DNA from: CAZIWW01 sp964543275 | GTDB taxonomy: Bacteria > Patescibacteriota > Minisyncoccia > Moranbacterales > UBA11712 | Length of the DNA stretch: 6,582 nt | Direction: 5' to 3' | NCBI GenBank assembly: GCA_964543275.1 | Contig: CAZIWW010000036.1 | Coordinates: 1 to 6,582 of the forward strand | In this document: piece by piece, positions 1-5,011 of the stretch | How positions within the stretch are numbered: the stretch's first letter is position 1 | Layout: every line of letters begins with the position of its first letter | Translations under genes and position numbers: made by a program | The notes under the pieces: model-generated | What the model was told of the DNA's origin: nothing | Database searches by the model: none | What the model saw: the letters and a program-made list of their open reading frames with translations, nothing else

Positions 1-10
1 AAACTTATGA

Positions 11-20
11 AAGGAGGTGA
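11..20 (+). promoter_or_regulatory. Perfect Shine-Dalgarno site for the 22-residue-repeat protein
   Basis: AAGGAGGTGA matches the anti-Shine-Dalgarno end of 16S rRNA over its whole length. Its AGGAGG core ends 8 bases before the ATG at 26, which is good spacing. A competing ATG at 22 is too close and its frame closes after 18 codons, so the site selects the start at 26. It is the strongest such site in the window and suggests high translation. Confidence 0.85.
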
Positions 21-25
21 AATGA

Positions 26-592
26 ATGCTATCAAAACTTATAGACGAGACCAAAGACGCCATTGTCTCCGCCATTAAGGGAGTAGATGATATTTTTTCT
101 GCTCTGCGCGGCGCGGTTAAGAACCAAGTAGTCGGCGCCTTAAAAGATGCCAGCAATGTCAGCGCAACCGGCTTGGACGCAGTGACCGATGTTGTCACCG
201 GAAGTTTGAAAAGCGCCGGCGAAGTTGGCTCTTCCGTTGCCGAAGTGGCTAAAAATTCCGTCCAAGCAGCTGTTGAGGGAGTTTCAGAAGTTGGCGGTGA
301 TATAATTGCCGCGACTCAAAAAGCCGCCAGCGGGTCCATTGCCGGAGCCGCCGAACTCGGCGAAGATCTAGGCTCAACCGCCGTGGGAGCAATTGAAGGC
401 GCTATTAAAGCCGCTGAATCTACAGGAGTGGACAGCACCAAAGCAGTCGGAGCGGCCGTAACTGGGGTAGTCCAGGCAGCCGACGAGGTTGGAAGCGAGG
501 CTGGTTCAGCTGTTCGCAAAGCGCTCTTATCCGCCGCTTCCCTGCCCAAAGACATAATTAAAAAAGCTATAGACGACGATTCAAAGAAATAG
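26..592 (+). CDS. Ala/Gly-rich amphipathic-helix protein built of eight 22-residue repeats
   Basis: The 188-residue product has no Cys, Trp or Tyr, no signal peptide and no membrane segment. It is rich in Ala, Gly, Val, Ser, Glu and Lys. Residues 3-178 divide exactly into eight units of 22 residues (3-24, 25-46, and so on to 157-178). Most units end in a pattern like GxxKxAxEVG; Gly recurs at residues 68, 90, 112, 134 and 156, and EVG or ELG at 66, 88, 110 and 154. A period of 22, or twice 11, fits a long amphipathic helix of the LEA, apolipoprotein or synuclein sort, so binding to lipid or polymer surfaces or a desiccation/stress role is possible. I do not recognise a named family, and the function is inference. 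A short charged tail (KKAIDDDSKK) closes the protein. Start chosen from the perfect RBS at 11-20. No clear terminator follows. Confidence 0.85.
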   Translation: MLSKLIDETKDAIVSAIKGVDDIFSALRGAVKNQVVGALKDASNVSATGLDAVTDVVTGSLKSAGEVGSSVAEVAKNSVQAAVEGVSEVGGDIIAATQKAASGSIAGAAELGEDLGSTAVGAIEGAIKAAESTGVDSTKAVGAAVTGVVQAADEVGSEAGSAVRKALLSAASLPKDIIKKAIDDDSKK

Positions 593-687
593 CGGCAAGG
601 CTCCAAGACTCACCGAACATACAGAACATATAACGCTCATAAAGCCAAATAAAAGCTGGGTGTGGTTTTGTTGTAATTATTGGCAAA

Positions 688-828
688 TCACGGAATTATC
701 TTAAGCGCAAATAAGTTAGTCCATAAAAGCAGAAATAAAATTCCAGTCATTATTGGAATTAAAAAAGTTAATGCCGCCGCTAGAAACCATAATTTCCATC
801 GTTGCCGATAATGAGTACGGTTTAACAT
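688..828 (-). CDS. Small predicted membrane protein, 46 residues
   Basis: A minus-strand frame runs from ATG (826-828) to TGA (688-690) without interruption. The product starts with a basic, aromatic stretch (MLNRTHYRQRWKLW), then a hydrophobic run at about residues 13-36 and a second short one at 38-45. This looks like one long or two short membrane helices with the positive N-terminus inside. An in-frame TGA lies directly before the ATG, so the start cannot extend upstream. No Shine-Dalgarno site is visible, as for several genes here. It fills most of an otherwise empty stretch (593-902) in which I see no other gene. It has no recognised family. The evidence is composition only, so it could be chance; conservation of the frame would decide. 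Confidence 0.45.
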   Translation of the reverse strand: MLNRTHYRQRWKLWFLAAALTFLIPIMTGILFLLLWTNLFALKIIP

Positions 829-865
829 TCATCGTAACGACCGTAGGTTTTCCATCTGCCTTGTG

Positions 866-894
866 TTAATATTTTAAAATCTGCTATAATTCAA
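866..894 (-). promoter_or_regulatory. Possible minus-strand promoter for the 46-residue membrane protein
   Basis: Read on the minus strand, TTGAAT (889-894) and TATTAA (866-871) are separated by 17 bases, each matching 4 of 6 consensus positions. The start of transcription would fall about 30 bases before the ATG at 828. Its -35 overlaps the -10 of the plus-strand promoter by two bases, so the two promoters would compete. The region is AT-rich, so a chance match is quite possible. Confidence 0.25.
882..890 (+). promoter_or_regulatory. Extended -10 promoter for the secreted TIG-domain protein
   Basis: TGCTATAAT is a perfect extended -10 element (TGnTATAAT). A weak -35 candidate, TTGTGT at 861-866, lies 18 bases upstream. 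Transcription would start near 897. That places the TTG at 903 almost at the 5' end of the message, but gives the ATG at 930 a leader of about 33 bases, which favours the ATG. Confidence 0.6.
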
Positions 895-929
895 GCGTAA
901 GGTTGCTAATAAAAATTAAAAACAAAAAA

Positions 930-1952
930 ATGAAAAAGAAAATCGCCTTAATGGTACTGGCGCTAGGATTAATAGTTGGCGGTTATCACCACGCCCAAGC
1001 TCAACCCTCATCTGAAGACGAAAAAGCGCTGCCAGCGGCCCATGACGAAATTTGGCTAGTTTTTGATCAGCTTCCCAGACCCGACGACTCTAGTTGCGCG
1101 ACGGTCGTCTCTCAAATAAAAGCTGAAAAGCGCGGAACAACGGCAGATCAGGAATTGAATGTCTCAAGAGAAATGTGCAACGACCTTGCCCAAATGCCAA
1201 ATCAGATATACGCGGAAATGTCAGCCGAAGGGATGTTCAATCCCGGAAGACTAACCACCGATTTAAGGAATGTAAGCGATTGGCGCGCTGTGCAAAATTT
1301 AACTTTTGATCACGGAGACGGAATGATTCAGTTCACCCAGCCAATCAACTTTATGAGTCGCGACTTTATGATCTTTATGAACAACTTCGGTGAGGTTATG
1401 GAAAGTCGCCAAAATTTCATAGAACTGGACGCCGATATTGTTGAGGACTTAAAAAACAGAGGGGCTATTCTGACCATGCGGAATGTTTCCGACTTTATAG
1501 ACCCGGTAATTGCAGTTGACGGACAGGGAGATACCGAAGGAATAATTTCCGGATTTACTTATGACCGTGACAACAATACCATAACTTTCAACGCGGCTCA
1601 CTTCACAACATTCCAGGCTATAGAAAGAACGGAGTTAAGCTCTCTAGCTCCCCCAAAAATCACTCGCGTCAAGGCTAGGAAATACACTAGCAAGTCTGGG
1701 AAAGAAAAGATAAGGTTATCCATCTACGGAAAAAACTTTAAAAAGAAGTCAAAAGTAAAATTAGGAAGCAAGAAGGCTTACAAGGTAAGGAAAAAACGAG
1801 ATGGAAAAATAATAGCTTTTTTCTCAATGAAAGAAGTTAAAAAGCTGGGGCACAAGAAACTTTCCGTAAAGGTAATCAACCCTAACGGAAGCAGCAAAAC
1901 CTACAGGAAGAAAGTTAAGATCAAAAAAATAAAGTTGTGGGAGAAGCAATAA
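930..1952 (+). CDS. Secreted protein with signal peptide and basic IPT/TIG-like C-terminal domain
   Basis: The 340-residue product starts with a clear Sec signal peptide: KKK at residues 2-4, a hydrophobic core at 5-18 and a likely cleavage site AQA|Q after residue 24. The mature body (25-241) is acidic, has two cysteines (56 and 83) that could form a disulfide, and ends with HFTTF at 224-228, a pattern I associate with the edge of surface-protein beta-sandwich modules. From about residue 242 comes an IPT/TIG-like Ig fold: PKITRV, then IYGKNF, VKLGSKKA and VKVINPNGSSK. This domain has about 38 Lys/Arg against 4 acidic residues in its last 99, suggesting contact with anionic wall polymers or nucleic acid (inference). 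I do not recognise the N-terminal body. The frame also has a TTG at 903 that would add nine residues; I chose ATG 930 because it puts the signal peptide at the N-terminus and fits the promoter at 882-890. No strong RBS is present. There is no LPxTG motif or C-terminal membrane anchor, so it is probably exported or held by charge. Confidence 0.8.
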   Translation: MKKKIALMVLALGLIVGGYHHAQAQPSSEDEKALPAAHDEIWLVFDQLPRPDDSSCATVVSQIKAEKRGTTADQELNVSREMCNDLAQMPNQIYAEMSAEGMFNPGRLTTDLRNVSDWRAVQNLTFDHGDGMIQFTQPINFMSRDFMIFMNNFGEVMESRQNFIELDADIVEDLKNRGAILTMRNVSDFIDPVIAVDGQGDTEGIISGFTYDRDNNTITFNAAHFTTFQAIERTELSSLAPPKITRVKARKYTSKSGKEKIRLSIYGKNFKKKSKVKLGSKKAYKVRKKRDGKIIAFFSMKEVKKLGHKKLSVKVINPNGSSKTYRKKVKIKKIKLWEKQ

Positions 1953-1987
1953 AATATCCTCATTAATATACTTATTCCTAGCATGGA

Positions 1988-2016
1988 GTAGAGACGCCCT
2001 GTCAGGGCGTCTCTAC
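1988..2016. repeat. Perfect 29-bp palindrome (REP-like)
   Basis: GTAGAGACGCCCTG and its exact reverse complement CAGGGCGTCTCTAC are separated by one T. Flanking ATGG (1983-1986) and CCAT (2016-2019) could extend the stem across a short bulge. No T-run follows on either strand, so it is not a standard rho-independent terminator. The GTAG(A/G)G(A/G)CG ends match the style of scattered intergenic palindromes of the REP type. A related palindrome lies at 2826-2851, so the two bracket the next two genes. Confidence 0.85.
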
Positions 2017-2037
2017 CATAAGAAAACTAATTCATAA

Positions 2038-2241
2038 ATGAACAATGAAGTCCTGAAAAAAATCGAGGCCAACGAAAGAAAGCTAGAAGAGATTTACGTC
2101 TCGGTCGAAAAAACCAGAAAGTATTTTTTGTGGACACTGATTATCACAGTCATTATGATCGTTCTCCCTTTAATAGGTTTGATTGTTGTAATTCCCTTTT
2201 TTCTTAACGCCATCAGTAACCTAGGCAACATTGGAATATGA
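2038..2241 (+). CDS. Small coiled-coil plus transmembrane protein, 67 residues
   Basis: Residues 3-28 are charged and helical (a short coiled coil, KKIEANERKLEEIY). The conserved-looking VEKTRKYFLW stretch follows. Residues 30-57 are strongly hydrophobic with a central PLIGL turn, consistent with a long helix or a two-helix hairpin. From memory, very similar small proteins recur in Parcubacteria genomes with no assigned function. The stop codon overlaps the next start as ATGA (2238-2241), so it is probably cotranscribed and translationally coupled with the Sua5-like gene. No clear Shine-Dalgarno site precedes the ATG. Its role is unknown; membrane anchoring or a scaffold is a guess. Confidence 0.8.
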   Translation: MNNEVLKKIEANERKLEEIYVSVEKTRKYFLWTLIITVIMIVLPLIGLIVVIPFFLNAISNLGNIGI

Positions 2242-2840
2242 GAGCGCGGTTACTCAACAGCGAATCTTTAGTGAAAGAAATAGCAGGGGATAAGATCGGA
2301 GTAATTCCTACTGACACAATTTACGGACTGGTCGGGAAAGCCTTATCTAAAAGAGCGGTAAGAAGAATTTACAAACTGCGCGGGCGAAATTGCAAAAAGC
2401 CGATGATTATTCTCATTGGCTCTTTAAGCGATTTAAAATTATTTAAAATCAAACTCGACAAGAAAGCTGAAGAATTGCTCAAAAAACTTTGGCCGGGAAA
2501 AATAAGCGTCATTCTCCCATCCCCCGATCAAAAGTTTTATTATCTCCATCGCGGAACGAAGACGCTGGCTTTTCGCCTGCCCCGAAAACAACAATTAACA
2601 AAACTTTTAAAGAAAACTGGACCGTTAGTCGCCCCCAGCGCCAATCCGGAAGGATTAAAACCAGCCGAGACAGCTAAAGAAGCTGAAAAATATTTCGGCG
2701 ATAAAGCCGATTTTTACGTTGACGTTGGAAAACTCGCCTCTCTCCCATCAACCTTGGTTGCAATCAAAAACGGCAAAGTTATAATTAAAAGGCAAGGAGC
2801 TTGCAAAATTACACATCTAAAACACAGGGGCGATTCATGA
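2238..2840 (+). CDS. tsaC: L-threonylcarbamoyladenylate synthase, Sua5/TsaC/YrdC family
   Basis: This enzyme makes threonylcarbamoyl-AMP from Thr, bicarbonate and ATP, the first step of the universal t6A37 modification of ANN-decoding tRNAs in the cytoplasm. The 200-residue product is a single YrdC domain without the extra C-terminal Sua5 domain, hence TsaC-like. Visible motifs: PTDTIYGL (24-31), KLRGR (46-50) with KP (54-55), WPGK (85-88), RLP (113-115), APSAN (132-136) and PSTLV (170-174). They include the family KxR...SxN active-site signature (K46, R48, S134, N136). The family usually ends near the RxGA motif (R185-A188); the last residues (LKHRGDS) come from a palindrome at 2826-2851 that also supplies the TGA stop. 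The start overlaps the upstream stop (ATGA), suggesting translational coupling. No partner genes (tsaB, tsaD, tsaE) are in the window. YciO, a paralogue of uncertain function, is a less likely alternative. Confidence 0.92.
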   Translation: MRARLLNSESLVKEIAGDKIGVIPTDTIYGLVGKALSKRAVRRIYKLRGRNCKKPMIILIGSLSDLKLFKIKLDKKAEELLKKLWPGKISVILPSPDQKFYYLHRGTKTLAFRLPRKQQLTKLLKKTGPLVAPSANPEGLKPAETAKEAEKYFGDKADFYVDVGKLASLPSTLVAIKNGKVIIKRQGACKITHLKHRGDS

Positions 2841-2851
2841 ATCGCCCCTAC
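2826..2851. repeat. REP-like palindrome containing the sua5/tsaC stop codon
   Basis: AGGGGCGATTC, the centre AT, then GAATCGCCCCT form a perfect 24-bp palindrome (2826-2849). The right side continues to CCCCTAC, matching the CTAC end of the 1988-2016 palindrome, while the left flank (CAC) has lost the matching GTAG. The TGA stop of the Sua5-like gene (2838-2840) sits in its centre. It lies between two convergent genes, so it could act as a structured 3' end for either transcript, but it has no U-tract. Confidence 0.8.
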
Positions 2852-2875
2852 AAGCAATAAATGCTCCGCCCAAAT

Positions 2876-3931
2876 CTACTTCTCCAAATAAATCGTCTGT
2901 GTCGGAAAAGCCATAGAGATATGCTCTCGTTCGAAAATCTCTTTTATCTTAAAATGGATTTCCTGATTGATATCCATATATTGATTGTAATCCCCCGTTT
3001 CCACATAATAGACTACCTCGAACAACAAAGCCGAGTCACCAAAAGAATGAAAATGAGTCCGATCAAAATCTGCCAATTCCATCGGGTCAATGATGTCTTT
3101 TATCATTTGCGGAATTTTTCTTAACTTTTCCAGAGGGGTGTCATAAGTTACGCCAAAAGAAAACACCACCCGGCGCTTCCGCATCTTTTTGTAGTTATTG
3201 ATTCGAGACGAAGTAAGTTCAGCGTTGGAAATAACAATTTCCTGCCCCTGAAGCGAAGTTAGACGGGTGGTTTTAATGCCGATTTTTTCAACAGTTCCCA
3301 TATCTTTCCCGACTATTATAAAATCCCCAACTGAAAACGGCCGATCGAAGTGAATGGCAAAAGAGCTGAAGAGATCGCCCAAGATACTTTGCAAAGCCAG
3401 TGCCACCGCCACGCCTCCAATTCCAAGTCCGGCGATGAGCGAAGTCACATTTACTCCCAAATTAGAAAGAATTAACAAGATTCCCAGCGTCCATAGAACT
3501 CCCTTGGAAATCTTTGAGAGAAGGCCCACCACCGACTTCGATTCTTTCTCCTCTTTAATCTTCTTGGAAACAACATAATCTATCAAAATCTGAACCGATA
3601 TAATAACCTGATATACAACGTAGATTACAAAGACGGCATCAATAATCTTTTGCACAAAATCAGCCAAGCTTAAAAATCGCAGAACTAGCCAAAGCGCCAA
3701 CAGCACATAAAATGGAGGCCGGATAGATTGGAAAATTTTAATCAGAGCGTCGTCGATGTCAGTCTTTGTTTTCTCGGCCACTTTTCTAAGCTTAGCCAAA
3801 ATTAATCTCTGAAAAACATTAAAAACCAGCAGCAGTGCCAAAAGAGCGCCAAGCGCCACAGCGTAGTCCTTAGCCGTGTTGCCTAAAAAATTATACCGCC
3901 ACATCGACGAGGAAAAAATTTCTTCCAGCAT
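2876..3931 (-). CDS. MscS-family mechanosensitive ion channel (YnaI/YbdG-like)
   Basis: The 351-residue protein is a small-conductance mechanosensitive channel that opens under membrane tension and lets solutes out during osmotic downshock. Hydrophobic segments lie at about residues 21-41, 70-89, 96-119, 142-160 and 161-182, so it has about five helices, more than the three of E. coli MscS. The pore helix is recognised by GLGIGGVAVALALQ (168-181), followed by the kinked SILGDLFSSF (182-191). Then come DRPFSVGDFI (196-205) at the start of the beta domain, a Gln/Gly-rich bend, and the cytoplasmic alpha/beta domain ending in the typical FPTQTIYL (342-349). Length and motifs are complete. The ATG at 3929-3931 has an AAGGT (3944-3948) 12 bases upstream, a weak and rather distant RBS. 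It converges on the Sua5-like gene and diverges from the PgeF gene. Confidence 0.92.
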   Translation of the reverse strand: MLEEIFSSSMWRYNFLGNTAKDYAVALGALLALLLVFNVFQRLILAKLRKVAEKTKTDIDDALIKIFQSIRPPFYVLLALWLVLRFLSLADFVQKIIDAVFVIYVVYQVIISVQILIDYVVSKKIKEEKESKSVVGLLSKISKGVLWTLGILLILSNLGVNVTSLIAGLGIGGVAVALALQSILGDLFSSFAIHFDRPFSVGDFIIVGKDMGTVEKIGIKTTRLTSLQGQEIVISNAELTSSRINNYKKMRKRRVVFSFGVTYDTPLEKLRKIPQMIKDIIDPMELADFDRTHFHSFGDSALLFEVVYYVETGDYNQYMDINQEIHFKIKEIFEREHISMAFPTQTIYLEK

Positions 3932-4018
3932 ATTTGTCTAATTACCTTAAATTACGAAATCCGCTCTTCGTTATTTTTAGTGTAAGTATTAGCTTAATTC
4001 GCGTCTGCAAAAACACTG

Positions 4019-4039
4019 ATTAAACGAACATTAAACGAA
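4019..4039. repeat. Two tandem copies of ATTAAACGAA, 11-bp period
   Basis: ATTAAACGAA occurs at 4019-4028 and again at 4030-4039 in the divergent intergenic region between the MscS and PgeF genes (3932-4114). The 11-bp period puts both copies on about the same helix face, as for a regulator binding site. An inverted partial copy, CTTCGTTA, lies at 3966-3973. I see no convincing promoter in this region for either gene. The repeat is short and the region AT-rich, so chance cannot be excluded. Confidence 0.35.
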
Positions 4040-4114
4040 GAAAACTAAGTTTTAGGAGTTTTGTAATTCAAAGTTATTATCCATTAACACCACTTAAATT
4101 TTAGCACCTCTTAT

Positions 4115-4936
4115 ATGAATCGGCAACTATTCTCCATCTTCAAAAAATATCCCCGATTAATAACAGCTATTTCTCAAAAGCAAGACGGCTCGATGAAACT
4201 TTCAGACAATCCTCTAGTGATGAAACAAAATCTTAAAAATAGAGAAAAGTTTTTAGAAAAAATTGGAATTAGTCCTAGCTCTTTAGTAAGCGCTAGGTTA
4301 ACTCATAGCAATAAAGTCAAGTTAGTCAGTAATAAAAATAAAGGAGAAATAATCACCGGCGTAGACGGTTTAATCACCGGCGAAAAAAATTTATCCCTGT
4401 CAATCACTATCGCCGACTGCCCGCCTATCTTTCTTTACGATCCGCAAAAGGAAATTATCGGTTTGGTTCACGCCGGCTGGCGAGGACTAGCCAATAATAT
4501 TTTAGTCGCGTCTATCCGAAAAATGATTGACAATTTCGACTGCGCGCCGGAAGATATTTTAGCCGCCATCGGCCCGTCCATTTGCCAAAAACATTACGAA
4601 GTCGGCGACGAAGTAGCGGAAGGATTTAAACCCTTCCCAAGAGCTATCAAGAGAGATAACAAAAAAATGTTTCTGGATTTAAAGAAAATCGTCCAACTGC
4701 AATTATTTAATCTGGGACTTAAAAAAGAAAATACAGAAACCAGCCCCGAATGTACTTACGAACTGCCTGAGAAATACTTCTCCTATAGAAGGGACTTGCC
4801 CCGCACTACTTATCCATTAAAAAATATTTCAGCCGCAAATTCAGAAAAAGATAAAAAACCACAGCAAATAGCGCAGGGTAAACCTAGAGAAACTGAAGCT
4901 ATGATGGCAGTGTTTGGAATGAAAGTAATCCGCTAA
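4115..4936 (+). CDS. pgeF: PgeF/YfiH-type laccase-domain protein (purine nucleoside phosphorylase-like)
   Basis: The family (COG1496, Cu-oxidase_4) includes YfiH/PgeF enzymes that correct peptidoglycan precursor errors and bacterial homologues of FAMIN with purine nucleoside phosphorylase/adenosine deaminase activity; the substrate here is not known. The 273-residue product shows the expected order: NR (42-43), a THSNKV segment with H64 in place of the usual QVHG, ADCPP with C102, HAGWRG (119-124) with H119, AIGPSI (151-156), YEVG (161-164), CT (213-214) and FSYRRD (222-227). H64, C102 and H119 correspond to the conserved metal-binding His/Cys/His set. In typical members the chain ends soon after FSYRRD with a TGR motif; here about 30 Lys/Glu/Gln-rich residues (228-262) intervene and the TGR is absent, before EAMMAVFGMKVIR. 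The start has no visible Shine-Dalgarno site. The GGxS motif near the N-terminus is degenerate (QKQDGSMKLS). DUF763 follows 75 bases downstream on the same strand. Confidence 0.88.
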   Translation: MNRQLFSIFKKYPRLITAISQKQDGSMKLSDNPLVMKQNLKNREKFLEKIGISPSSLVSARLTHSNKVKLVSNKNKGEIITGVDGLITGEKNLSLSITIADCPPIFLYDPQKEIIGLVHAGWRGLANNILVASIRKMIDNFDCAPEDILAAIGPSICQKHYEVGDEVAEGFKPFPRAIKRDNKKMFLDLKKIVQLQLFNLGLKKENTETSPECTYELPEKYFSYRRDLPRTTYPLKNISAANSEKDKKPQQIAQGKPRETEAMMAVFGMKVIR

Positions 4937-5000
4937 GGCTCAACCCTAGATAAGCGCCACGCCAGAAAATTTAAATAGTTTATTCATTACGGTTTTTGTG

Positions 5001-5006
5001 AGAGGA
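5001..5006 (+). promoter_or_regulatory. Shine-Dalgarno site for the DUF763 gene
   Basis: AGAGGA lies 5 bases before the ATG at 5012 and supports that start. No convincing promoter is seen in the 75 bases after the PgeF gene, so cotranscription with it is possible. Confidence 0.5.
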
Positions 5007-5011
5007 AAATT

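Noticed and set aside
316..606. Minus-strand open frame of 96 codons opposite the first gene
   Set aside because: It is antisense to the repeat protein, whose regular 22-residue pattern and perfect RBS show the plus strand is coding; long antisense frames are expected over Ala/Gly-rich codons.
739..760. AATTCCA/TGGAATT hairpin as a terminator
   Set aside because: The stem is only 7 bp, AT-rich and inside the proposed small membrane protein gene, without a clean U-tract; probably chance.
903..929. TTG start adding nine residues to the secreted protein
   Set aside because: It would sit about 6 bases from the predicted transcription start and place extra lysines before the signal peptide; ATG 930 fits a Sec signal better.
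1988..2016. Palindrome as a rho-independent terminator of the secreted protein gene
   Set aside because: The stem is strong but no T-run follows on either strand, so a REP-like element is the better reading.
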